DNA of 45,338 bases from Methylomagnum ishizawai (GTDB lineage: Bacteria > Pseudomonadota > Gammaproteobacteria > Methylococcales > Methylococcaceae), in the NCBI RefSeq assembly GCF_019670005.1, contig NZ_AP019786.1, forward strand, positions 25,001 through 70,338, given 5' to 3'. The position numbers and the translations under genes were made by a program. The notes under the pieces are model-generated. The model saw only the letters and a program-made list of their open reading frames with translations, did not search any database and was not told the DNA's origin. Positions 33,324 through 40,904 of this stretch are shown one piece after another; positions within the stretch are counted from its first letter, which is position 1, and each line of letters starts with the position of its first letter.

Positions 33324-33352
33324 ATGGAAAAGGCCGCGTGAGCGGCCTTTTT
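33324..33352. terminator. GGCCGC hairpin terminator, copy 3
   Basis: AAAAGGCCGC and GCGGCCTTTT pair around GTGA, followed by T-rich sequence. It ends ftsH and matches the hairpins at 24973 and 29047, including the flanking GACATGG. Confidence 0.9.
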
Positions 33353-33373
33353 CGTGTTTGGGGGGAAATGGTC

Positions 33374-33601
33374 CTAAGCGGTTTTTCTTGGCCTTGGTAA
33401 GGCTACAACCCTGCGACCACCACGCCCTTGGGATGCTCGCTTATTAGCTTTCTCCAAAGCAATCCTTGCCGCATCTTCGCCAGCTTCCCGAATAATTGAG
33501 TCCATTCCACCAGATTCAGCTATCCGAACATTCCTTGCTGCACCGCCATAAAGCCATTGTCCGCTTTTCTCGTCAAAAAATGGGGTTGTCCAGCTATCCA
33601 T
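33374..33601 (-). CDS. 75-residue hypothetical protein, low GC
   Basis: MDSWTTPFFDEKSGQWLYGG begins a short protein with a helical middle (SIIREAGEDAARIALEKANK) and a basic end (GRGGRRVVALPRPRK). GGAGC lies 6 nt before the ATG. Lower GC than its neighbours, like the other short genes between ftsH and tnpB. Function unknown. Confidence 0.6.
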   Translation of the reverse strand: MDSWTTPFFDEKSGQWLYGGAARNVRIAESGGMDSIIREAGEDAARIALEKANKRASQGRGGRRVVALPRPRKTA

Positions 33602-33735
33602 TTTTAGCTCCGCAATATTAATCAGACCTATTAAACAAAACCGCTCGACCTTTGGGTTCTACACCTTGCGCTTCCACCCGTTCGGCACATCTTACGCTCT
33701 TACGGTTCTGTTCGCTACAAGATTTTTACCAAAAA

Positions 33736-33766
33736 AATACGATAGATTTTTTTTAAAACCATCGTA
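33736..33766. repeat. TACGAT/ATCGTA inverted repeat upstream of the small AT-hook gene
   Basis: TACGAT and ATCGTA flank an A/T-rich 19-nt spacer. It could be a promoter operator or a subterminal hairpin of the TnpB element. The function is not decided by sequence. Confidence 0.35.
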
Positions 33767-33801
33767 GACTAAGCAAACACATCAATAGAGAGGCGACTAC
33801 G

Positions 33802-33939
33802 ATGGGAAGACCAGCAGGTTCAAAAAATGCGACTCCAGCACAGCTCCGCGAACGCGCTAAAGCCCTGCTAAAGGAAGCCAAGCTTAAAGAGAGGATCGCT
33901 AAATTAAAGGAGAAGAACAGACAGCTTTCTGATGGCTAA
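33802..33939 (+). CDS. 45-residue AT-hook-like/coiled-coil peptide before tnpB
   Basis: MGRPAGSKNATPAQLRERAK starts with a GRP-containing AT-hook-like motif (G-R-P-A-G-S-K), then continues as a Lys/Glu/Leu amphipathic helix to the stop. GAGAGGCG lies 7-13 nt before the ATG. It ends 31 nt before the tnpB start on the same strand. It may bind A/T-rich DNA; this is inferred from the motif only. Confidence 0.6.
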   Translation: MGRPAGSKNATPAQLRERAKALLKEAKLKERIAKLKEKNRQLSDG

Positions 33940-33970
33940 TATGCGCCGGATATAGGAAAGCGCATCGTTT

Positions 33971-35122
33971 ATGCTCCTCGCCCACAAGATCGAACTCAGA
34001 CCCACGCCGGAACAGGCGGAATACCTGGACCGCGCCTGCGGGTCGAGGCGGCATTGCTACAACCAACTCCTGGCGCATTTCAAACAGACGGGCGCGAAGT
34101 GGTCGAAGTGGGCGGCTTACCAATTCTATATCGGCGAACTCCGGGTCCGGTTCCCGTGGTATGCGGAAGTCTCGGCCCGCGTTACGCGCAACGCCATCGA
34201 CGACCTGGACAACGCTTTCAGGAATTTCTTCCGGCGGGTGAAGGCCGGGGAAAAGCCGGGTTTCCCGGTCTTCAAGAAGAAGGGCGTGCATGATTCGTTC
34301 GCCCTCCGGGAATCCGCCAAGTTCGATGTGGAGGGACGGGAACTCCGCATCGAGAAATTGCCGACCCGGATCAAGATGCGGCAACGGCCCCGGTTCACAG
34401 GGCCGACCAAGCAAGTGACCATCAGCAAGCGGGCCGGGAAGTTCTACGCCGCGATCCTGGTGGACACCCAGGACTACGACCCGAAAGCTCCGGACGGGGA
34501 CATCGTGGGCGTGGATTTCGGGGTGAAGTCCTTGGCGGTCCTATCCACGGGCGAAACCGTCCCCGCCAACCAGAAGTTGAAGGCCGGTTTGAAAAGACTG
34601 GCGAGGCTACAAAGAAACCTGTCGCGCAAGCAAAAGGGCAGCAACCACGGGGCGAGAGCCAAGCTCAAGGTTGCCAAGCTCCACGCCCGCGTCTCCAACC
34701 AGCGTAAAGCCGTCATCCACGAACTTTCCGACCAATTGACGCGGCGGTTCAAAACCATCGTGATCGAGGATTTGAACGTGAGGGGCATGGTGCGGAACCG
34801 GAGCCTGGCCCGTGCCGTGTCGGATGCGGGATTCGGAACGCTCCGCGCTGCCATCGAGTACAAGGCTGCGTTGCGGGACGTCACCGTGGTCGTGGCCGAC
34901 CGCTGGTTCCCGTCCAGCCGGACCTGTTCCGGTTGCGGTCAGCTCCATGACATGCCGCTGTCGAGGCGCACCATGGAGTGTGATTGCGGATTAAGCCTGG
35001 ACCGCGACCTGAACGCGGCCCGGAACCTCGAACAGTATGGTCGCCGCACGCTACTCGGAGACCTTAAACGCACGCAGGAGACCGGTCAGACGGGTTCGCC
35101 CGCACGGTCGTTGACGGCGTGA
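33971..35122 (+). mobile_element. tnpB: TnpB-type RNA-guided nuclease of the IS200/IS605 group (no tnpA)
   Basis: A 383-residue protein with the TnpB layout: N-terminal ELRPTPEQAEYLDRACGSRR, and the RuvC residues Asp182 (IVGVDFGVKSL), Glu266 (TIVIEDLNVRGM) and Asp346 (DRDLNAARN). The zinc finger is CSGCGQLHDMPL followed by CDC. All three catalytic acids are present, so it looks active. TnpB cuts DNA guided by an omega-RNA made from the element's right end. No TnpA transposase is adjacent, so this is a solo copy. The 3' 60 bp contain short hairpins (ACGGGTTCGCCCG near 35090) where an omega-RNA scaffold would lie, but element ends were not found. Confidence 0.93.
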
Positions 35123-35158
35123 ATATAGTATTTGATCGGGTTTGATAGCTTTGATCAG

Positions 35159-35596
35159 CTATTTAGTAGCGGCGTCTATCGCCTCGATCCTCGGGATATG
35201 CCGCCCGCCCTCGAACGGCGTTTCCAGGAAGGTCTGGACGATCTCCTTGGCGGTCTCGATATCCACGATCCTCTGGCCGATGGCGACGCAATTGGCGTCG
35301 TTGTGCGAGCGGGTCAGGAACGCGGTTTCCTGGTTGAAGGCGTAGCCGCAGCGGCAACCCCGCACCCGGTTGGCGACGATGGCCTCGCCGTTGCCGCTGC
35401 CGCCGAGGACGATGCCGCGCTCCACCTCGCCTTTCACCACCGCCTCCGCGCAGGGCCGGATCCAGGTCGGGTAGTCCGTGCGCTCCTCGCCGAAGCAACC
35501 GTAATCCACGACCTCGTGGCCGAGCGTGGCGAGCCAGGCGCGGAGCGCCTCCTTGTGGGCGAAGCCCGCGTGGTCCGAAGCGATGCCGATCTTCAT
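35159..35596 (-). CDS. rpiB: RpiB/LacA-LacB family sugar-phosphate isomerase
   Basis: A 145-residue protein beginning MKIGIASDHAGFAHKEALRA, with GCFGEERTDYPTW and the LGGSGNGEAIVANRVRGCRC active-site segment. Ribose-5-phosphate isomerase B interconverts ribose-5-P and ribulose-5-P. The GSGNGE form (in place of C-G-S-G-x-G-M) is the actinobacterial-type active site, where I recall a Glu replacing the catalytic Cys in Mycobacterium RpiB. GGGAG lies 8 nt before the ATG. Convergent with tnpB. Confidence 0.9.
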   Translation of the reverse strand: MKIGIASDHAGFAHKEALRAWLATLGHEVVDYGCFGEERTDYPTWIRPCAEAVVKGEVERGIVLGGSGNGEAIVANRVRGCRCGYAFNQETAFLTRSHNDANCVAIGQRIVDIETAKEIVQTFLETPFEGGRHIPRIEAIDAATK

Positions 35597-35671
35597 GGGT
35601 GACTCCCTCAGGTTGTGGGGCCGGGGCGGCCCGGGAGCCGCGAGTGTAGCGCCTCCGCCCCGCCACCGTCG

Positions 35672-35917
35672 CCGGGTAAATCCACATGGAATAATATCAT
35701 TCCATGCGAAACTATACGGATTCATGCGCCGCGATATGGAATCGCACGATCCCATCGCATATCGGATACCGGCAGGATGGGCCGGGACGGCCTGGAAGCC
35801 TTGGATTTAGGGCTTCCGCCGCCACCGGATGCCGGGCAAATGCGCATGGAATAATATCATTCCATGTCAATCTATACGGACTCATCTGCCGTGGTATAGA
35901 ATCAAGCGATTCCATAA
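35672..35917 (+). repeat. Tandem 85-bp direct repeats with palindromes before parA
   Basis: Two copies of about 85 bp (35672-35757 and 35832-35917), offset 160 bp. Each contains the exact palindrome CATGGAAT-AATATC-ATTCCATG (35685-35706; 35845-35866) and a second imperfect dyad built on ATGGAATC/GATTCCAT (around 35736 and 35896). The repeats lie directly before the parA start and are the best candidates for a centromere (parS) and/or an operator bound by the RHH partner. Confidence 0.82.
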
Positions 35918-35930
35918 CACACCGGACGAT

Positions 35931-36572
35931 ATGATCATCCTGATAGGCGGGGAAAAGGGCGGCACCGGCAAGACCACGCTCGCCACCAACCTGGCCGCGT
36001 TGCGGGCGCTGGCCGGGCGCGACGTGCTGCTGATCGACACCGACACCCAGGGCAGCGCCAGCGACTGGGCGCAGCAGCGCGGCGACGGCGGCGCGCGGCG
36101 CGTCGCCTGCGTGCAGAAGTTCGGGAAGGGCTTGCAGGCCGAGGTGCTGGACCTGGCCGGGCGCTACCAGGACGTCGTCATCGACGCCGGGGGCCGCGAC
36201 TCGGTGGAACTGCGCGCCGCCCTGGTGGTGGCCGGGCGGGCCTATATCCCGGTCCAGCCCTCGCAGTTCGACCTGTGGACCCTGGACCGCATGGACGGGC
36301 TGGTGGGCACGGCCCAGGGCTTCAATCCCGGCCTGGAGGCGCGGGTGGTCCTCTGCCGGGCCTCCACCCATCCCGCGGTCGGCGACCGCCGCGACGCCGC
36401 CGAGCTCATGGCCGACTTCCCCCATCTGGCCCTGTCCGCCACCGCCATCCACGACCGCGCCGCCTACCGCAAGGCGGCGCGGGAGGGCCTGTGCGTGGAG
36501 GAACTGAGGCCCAGGGACGCCAAGGCCGCCGAGGAAACCCTAGCGCTCTACCAGGAGGCATTTAGTGAGTAA
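35931..36572 (+). CDS. ParA-family partition ATPase, short ParF-like type
   Basis: A 213-residue protein with the deviant Walker A motif [20 protein letters not shown] (residues 6-13 core) and the switch region [20 protein letters not shown]. It lacks an N-terminal HTH, so it belongs to the small type Ib/ParF group. These ATPases pattern on the nucleoid and move plasmid copies through a partner protein. The start ATG at 35931 is set by the family start ([11 protein letters not shown]). It overlaps its partner gene by 8 bp. The repeat region upstream probably provides control. Followed by iterons and a TrfA-type Rep, it makes a nearly complete plasmid-maintenance set. Confidence 0.9.
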   Translation: MIILIGGEKGGTGKTTLATNLAALRALAGRDVLLIDTDTQGSASDWAQQRGDGGARRVACVQKFGKGLQAEVLDLAGRYQDVVIDAGGRDSVELRAALVVAGRAYIPVQPSQFDLWTLDRMDGLVGTAQGFNPGLEARVVLCRASTHPAVGDRRDAAELMADFPHLALSATAIHDRAAYRKAAREGLCVEELRPRDAKAAEETLALYQEAFSE

Positions 36573-37038
36573 GTTCACCCGCAAACCCAGGCCCGCCCCG
36601 GCGGTCGAGGATTTCATCGCCGGGTCCGGTCCGGGCCCGGACCGGACGGATGATTCCGAACCATTCGATACCATATCAAGCGATTTCAAACCGGATCATC
36701 CGGTATTCGGGCAGATATTGGCGGTCCTCTCCCAAATATCTGATTCCATTGATAAAAACTCCAACCCAGATAGGCCGAGAACCATGGATAACACCGTTTC
36801 ATCCAATATCATATCATCTGACACCCTATCATCAGATACGGTGGGATACCCCTGGGAACATCCGAGGGTGCGGCACGACGTGCAGAAGGTCTACAACCTG
36901 AGGTTGCCGGAGCCTTATCTGCTGAAGCTGAAATTCATCGCCGGCAACACGCCGGGCTCGATGCAACGCTTCTGCCTGGACGCCCTGCTGCCCGCCATCG
37001 ACGCCGAGATCGAACGGCTGACCGGGAAGCCGGGCTAG
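36565..37038 (+). CDS. ParG-like ribbon-helix-helix partition partner
   Basis: A 157-residue protein starting at GTG (AGGAGG lies 6 nt upstream, inside the parA end). The N-terminal 100 residues are Ser/Asp/Thr-rich and probably disordered. The C-terminus (residues 107-152: [20 protein letters not shown], then [20 protein letters not shown]) fits a ribbon-helix-helix: a strand, helix, turn with Pro-Gly, and helix. ParG/Omega-like partners have a mobile N-terminal tail and an RHH, so this is probably the centromere-binding protein. The DNA coding the tail is unusually A+T-rich (around 36650-36850). Confidence 0.78.
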   Translation: MSKFTRKPRPAPAVEDFIAGSGPGPDRTDDSEPFDTISSDFKPDHPVFGQILAVLSQISDSIDKNSNPDRPRTMDNTVSSNIISSDTLSSDTVGYPWEHPRVRHDVQKVYNLRLPEPYLLKLKFIAGNTPGSMQRFCLDALLPAIDAEIERLTGKPG

Positions 37039-37059
37039 GCCCGGACCGGGGCCGGAAAG

Positions 37060-37068
37060 TTATCCACA
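37060..37068 (+). promoter_or_regulatory. Perfect DnaA boxes in origin 4
   Basis: TTATCCACA, the consensus DnaA box, occurs here and again at 37114-37122 and 37168-37176, an exact 54-bp step. Each lies immediately before an iteron pair. Confidence 0.92.
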
Positions 37069-37262
37069 GTTCGGGTTTAGAGTGGGGAAAACTCGGGTTT
37101 TGAGTGGGAAAAGTTATCCACAGTTCGGGTTTAGAGTGGGGAAAACTCGGGTTTTGAGTGGGAAAAGTTATCCACAGTTCGGGTTTAGAGTGGGGAAAGT
37201 TCGGGTTTAGAGTGGGGAAAGTTCGGGTTTAGAGTGGGAGGAAGTTCGGGTTTAGAGTGGGA
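37069..37262 (+). repeat. Eight iterons of origin 4
   Basis: TCGGGTTTAGAGTGGG (variants TTTTGAG) begins at 37071, 37093, 37125, 37147, 37179, 37201, 37223 and 37246. Steps are 22, 32, 22, 32, 22, 22 and 23 bp; each 32-bp step holds a DnaA box. The array lies between parG and the TrfA-type rep, downstream of the latter. Confidence 0.93.
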
Positions 37263-37332
37263 AAAACGGTTCGCGGAAAATCGCTGGAAGCCGCGCCGCA
37301 TAAGGCCCGCGGCGATTTCGGCGGCAATGCGC

Positions 37333-37372
37333 TAACCGTATTTTTAACCTTTTTTTTAACCGTCTTTTAACC
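37333..37372. other. AT-rich unwinding element candidate of origin 4
   Basis: Three near-copies of TTTTAACCG/TTTTAACCT (around 37341, 37353 and 37365) form a T-rich run beside the iterons. This resembles the A+T-rich 13-mer-type region that opens at an iteron origin. Nothing else is seen between here and 37502. Confidence 0.65.
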
Positions 37373-37502
37373 GCGCTCCGTAGCGAAAATAGCGATTCGA
37401 CCCCGAAACCCCGGCCCGGGCCATGCCGCGGACCGCCCGCGCCCTGGGTTTCCCCAAGGTTCGGGAACGTCCCCAACCGGCCCGGAAACCGGACTCTGGC
37501 AT

Positions 37503-38417
37503 TCAGGCCCGGACGACATAGACCAAATCCTTCTCGATCTTCCAGGACACCAGGAAACCCACCGTCCTCAACGCATCCAACGCCGCCGCGACCTTTTCCC
37601 TGAGGTGGTCCAGGCGCTCCATGGTCAACCCGGCCCCTTCCCGGATCGTTTCCAGCTTCACCGGGAACGGCTCCCTGTGGCTGGCGAAATAGCCGTGCAG
37701 CCAGGACGCCAGCCCGCTGGGCAGGGCGAGGCGCTGTTCCCATTCGACCTGGGTGTAATGGACCTCGCCGAAGAACTCGACCATCTCCGGCGCGATCCTG
37801 ACCTGATAGGTTTTCAGGGCGTGGCCCTCGGCGTTCTTCCAGCGGAAGAACGGGATCATCGACAGGCTGAGCCCTTCCTTCAGGCGCTTGCTGTAGACGC
37901 CCAGGGCGGTGGCTTGCAGGCGGGTGATGCAATCGCGCAGGCGTTGGTAGCTTTTGCCGGAAGCGTCCCAGCCCACCGCCTTGCAGAAGGCGTGGGGGCC
38001 GAATTCCACCAACTCCCCCGGCGGCGTGTTGCGGGCGAGGTGGATGAGGTGCAGCCAGACGGTCTCGTCGTCCTGGCGCAGTTCCTCGCCGGTGTAGGTG
38101 ATGCTGCCCTCGCCGATGACGTAGATATCGACGTTGGCGAGATATTCGCGCTTCTGCTTGCGGTTGCGGGCGTTGAACAGCGCGGACCGGACGATCTCGT
38201 TGGGCGCTCCGCGCTGGGATTCCGGCCAGAACGGCAGGCGGATGATTTGCGCGGTCTTGGCGGGCGCGGGGTTTTGGGGTTTGGGCGGGGTGCCGCTTTT
38301 GCCGGCCTCGGCGCGTTTGCGGGCGATGCGGCGGGCGGCGGCTTCCCAGGATTCACCGGGCAGGGCTTCTCTCTCGATGTCTTCGGGTGTAAGGGGGGGA
38401 TGGTCGCGTTGGGTCAT
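37503..38417 (-). CDS. TrfA-type replication initiator (module 4)
   Basis: A 304-residue protein. After an N-terminal segment with LTPEDIEREALPGESWEAAA, related to the C-terminal tails of the two Rep_3 proteins, residues 62-304 follow TrfA: IIRLPFWPESQRGAPNEIVR, SALFNARNRKQKREYLANVD, LRQDDETVWLHLIHLARNTP, and the winged helix ending ALDALRTVGFLVSWKIEKDL. TrfA of RK2-like plasmids binds iterons and recruits DnaA and the helicase. The three DnaA boxes in the adjacent origin fit this. ATG at 38417 has GAGG about 10 nt upstream; longer starts exist but lack support. Confidence 0.93.
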   Translation of the reverse strand: MTQRDHPPLTPEDIEREALPGESWEAAARRIARKRAEAGKSGTPPKPQNPAPAKTAQIIRLPFWPESQRGAPNEIVRSALFNARNRKQKREYLANVDIYVIGEGSITYTGEELRQDDETVWLHLIHLARNTPPGELVEFGPHAFCKAVGWDASGKSYQRLRDCITRLQATALGVYSKRLKEGLSLSMIPFFRWKNAEGHALKTYQVRIAPEMVEFFGEVHYTQVEWEQRLALPSGLASWLHGYFASHREPFPVKLETIREGAGLTMERLDHLREKVAAALDALRTVGFLVSWKIEKDLVYVVRA

Positions 38418-38478
38418 GGCGGATACCTCGCGGGGGTTTTTGCCTTGGGCCACCGCCGTGGGGGCCGGAAGGGCGAGT

Positions 38479-39267
38479 TTACCCGCCCGCGCCATCGATG
38501 TTCCCCGGCCCATACGGGGCGTGGGACGGGGCCGTCCACCCGCCGCCGACCGCCGGGGCCGGGGCGGGCAGCAGGCGCTCGAATTCGCGCCGGACCACCG
38601 GATAGCATTCGCAGACCCTCGCCTCCAGGCCGGGCCGGTCCAGCACCGTGATATGGCCCCGGCTGTAGTCGATCAACCCGGCCCGCTGCAATTTCCCGGC
38701 GGCCTCGGTCACGCCCTCGCGGCGCACGCCCAGCATGTTGGCGATCAATTCCTGGGTCATGGCGAGCTCGTTGCCGGACAGGCGGTCCAGGCTCAACAGC
38801 AGCCAGCGGCAAAGCTGTTGGTCCACGCTGTGGTGGCGGTTGCACGCCGCCGTCTGCGCGGTCTGGATGATGAGCGCCTGGACATAGCGCAGCAGCAGCC
38901 GGGACAGCGGGCCGTCGCGGGCCGCTTCCCGCCGCAGCAGCGCCGCCCGCAGCCGGTAGGCGTGGCCGGCGCTCTGCACCACGGCCCGGTTGGGCATGGT
39001 GTTCCCGCCGGTGAACAAGGCCACGCCGACCAGCCCTTCCCGGCCCACCACGGCGACCTCGGCGGATTCGCCGGTCGCCATCACATACAACAGGGATACG
39101 ATGCTGTCGGTGGGGAAATAGGCGTGGCGCAATTCGCCGTCCGCCTCGTACAGCACCTTGCCCAGGGGCAGGGCGACCGCTTCCAGGTGCGGGGCCAGGC
39201 GCTCGTATTCGGCTTGGGGCAGGGCGCGGAGCAATTGGTTTTGGCGGGGGGCGTGCGGATTAACCAT
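38479..39267 (-). CDS. Crp/Fnr-family transcriptional regulator
   Basis: A 262-residue protein. Residues 15-130 form the cyclic-nucleotide-binding-like jelly roll (LEAVALPLGKVLYEADGELR, PTDSIVSLLYVMATGESAEV). Residues 150-215 form the winged helix (LAMTQELIANMLGVRREGVT, EAAGKLQRAGLIDYSRG). The phosphate-binding Arg-Ser pair of Crp and the N-terminal cysteines of Fnr are both missing, so the ligand is unknown. Homologues often sit beside stress genes. ATG at 39267 chosen; a TTG 6 nt upstream is possible. Confidence 0.88.
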   Translation of the reverse strand: MVNPHAPRQNQLLRALPQAEYERLAPHLEAVALPLGKVLYEADGELRHAYFPTDSIVSLLYVMATGESAEVAVVGREGLVGVALFTGGNTMPNRAVVQSAGHAYRLRAALLRREAARDGPLSRLLLRYVQALIIQTAQTAACNRHHSVDQQLCRWLLLSLDRLSGNELAMTQELIANMLGVRREGVTEAAGKLQRAGLIDYSRGHITVLDRPGLEARVCECYPVVRREFERLLPAPAPAVGGGWTAPSHAPYGPGNIDGAGG

Positions 39268-39361
39268 GTGCAATCCTGTGCGCGGGCCGGTCGGGATGGC
39301 GGGGCCGCGCCGCCCGGCCCGCCACCGGACGGGGCGGACGGCGCGTTGCCGGAAGCAGGGT

Positions 39362-40237
39362 TCAGGGCTTGGGTTTGGGCTTGGCCTGGCCGGTGGCGGG
39401 GCCGGGCGGCAGGTTCTCGACCTCGACCTCGGTGCGGCGCACGGTGTCGTGGACGGTCTCGGTGCGCTCGGTCACGCCCTTGCTCACCACGACCTCCTCG
39501 ACCACCTGGGCCTGTTTGGCGATCACCGCCTCCTCGGCCATCTCGGTCAGCTCGACCACGCTTTCCTTGAAGGCGCCGGTCTCGCCGGAGGCGAGCGGAC
39601 GGTCCACCGGGTGGCGTTCGATATTGACGTGTTCCTCGCGCAGGGTCACGGTTTCGCTGACCGGGGTTTCGCTCACCCGGCTGTAGACCCGGACCCCGCC
39701 TTGCTCGACGGAGCGTTTGCCCACCTTCAGCTCTTCCTCGACCACCGGGATGCGGGTTTCGCCGCCCTCGCGGACATAGCCGCCCGGAGCGCCCACCGTC
39801 GATGTGGCGGTCCCGGTGGCCGTGGCCGTTCCGGCCTCGGGTCCGTTCCAGCCCGAGCGCATCCACTGCTGGGCGCGTTCCTGGATGTCCACCGCGCCGT
39901 GTTCCTCCAGGATTTCCACCGCCCGGTCCACTTCCTCGGGGTTGGCGACATCCACCGTGACCACCACGCCGCCGCGCCTGACGCCCTCGGCGTAATAGCC
40001 CACGTCTTCCGGCGGCCAGCCCAGTTGTTGGCGGCGCTCCTCGAGGAAGCCCAGCTTCACCATCAGGCTGTGGAAGCCCGATTCCTTTTCCTGGCCGACC
40101 TGGCCCTGGGCGGTGAATTCCTGGTCGTTGGCCACGATGCGGATGTGGTTCTGGTCGAAACCTTCCGCCACCAGATCGTCCACCGCCTCTTCGGCCCCGG
40201 CCCGTTGATCCAGCAAACCTACTACCGTGTTCGTCAT
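39362..40237 (-). CDS. DUF2382 (YsnF/AvaK-type) stress protein
   Basis: A 291-residue protein with two parts. Residues 4-110 are a general-stress 17M-type domain (TVVGLLDQRAGAEEAVDDLV, FDQNHIRIVANDQEFTAQ). Residues 160-280 are DUF2382 (IPVVEEELKVGKRSVEQGGV, RVYSRVSETPVSETVTLREE and VNIERHPVDRPL). Both are found in stress-induced proteins of unknown biochemistry. It is followed on the same strand by a shorter DUF2382 gene upstream, 21 nt away, so they form an operon. Confidence 0.9.
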   Translation of the reverse strand: MTNTVVGLLDQRAGAEEAVDDLVAEGFDQNHIRIVANDQEFTAQGQVGQEKESGFHSLMVKLGFLEERRQQLGWPPEDVGYYAEGVRRGGVVVTVDVANPEEVDRAVEILEEHGAVDIQERAQQWMRSGWNGPEAGTATATGTATSTVGAPGGYVREGGETRIPVVEEELKVGKRSVEQGGVRVYSRVSETPVSETVTLREEHVNIERHPVDRPLASGETGAFKESVVELTEMAEEAVIAKQAQVVEEVVVSKGVTERTETVHDTVRRTEVEVENLPPGPATGQAKPKPKP

Positions 40238-40258
40238 AGCGTCCTCCTTGGGATGGGT

Positions 40259-40714
40259 TCAAACTTGGGTTGCGTCGTCCTCCGCCACCGGGGGCAGCCG
40301 TTCGACTGAGATTTCCTCGCGCCGCAACAGGATTTCCTGGGTCCGGGTCCTGGGGGTCCGCTGTTTGGTGACGCGCAGTTCTTCCTTCAGGAACAGCCGC
40401 TTCTCGACCACCAACCGCTCCTCCAGCACGGGGATGACCAGGGTGTCGCCCTCCTGCCGCGCCGCCACCGGGCCGTCCACGGGTTGGCCGATGGGGACGC
40501 GCTCGATGTCGAAGGTTTCGTCCCAGCCGCCGGCCCCGATGGTTTCGCGCCGGGTCGAGACCTTCTTGACGATGCGTACCCGTCCGGTTTCGACCTGGCG
40601 TTTGCCCACGGTGGCGCGTTCCTCGACGACCGGGATGATGAGGGGGGCGGGAGCCGCGGCGGGGGGCTGGGCCGTGGCGGGACCGGGTTCTAGCAGGGGG
40701 GTTGGACATTCCAT
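40259..40714 (-). CDS. DUF2382 protein, short paralogue
   Basis: A 151-residue protein with the DUF2382 core (LIIPVVEERATVGKRQVETG, RVRIVKKVSTRRE, then FDIERVPIGQPVDGPVAARQ and VIPVLEERLVVEKRLFLKEE). It lacks the N-terminal general-stress domain of its neighbour. First gene of the two-gene operon. Start at 40714 is the first ATG before the domain; the RBS (AGGAAG) is rather far, so a different start is possible. Confidence 0.85.
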   Translation of the reverse strand: MECPTPLLEPGPATAQPPAAAPAPLIIPVVEERATVGKRQVETGRVRIVKKVSTRRETIGAGGWDETFDIERVPIGQPVDGPVAARQEGDTLVIPVLEERLVVEKRLFLKEELRVTKQRTPRTRTQEILLRREEISVERLPPVAEDDATQV

Positions 40715-40904
40715 GTCGTTGGCTGGCTTCCTGCGCCGTGGTGGGCTGGCGGATACCGGATTGGAATGGCCGGGGTGGGGTAAGTTCCGGCACGGGCCTA
40801 GGGGACAGAACTTAGCCGTTGCGCGCCGGATCGAAATGCCGGAACCCCCGGTCCGGTCCGGGCCGGGGGAAGGGCATCGGCAGCTATCGCAATGGAGGCG
40901 AGCC

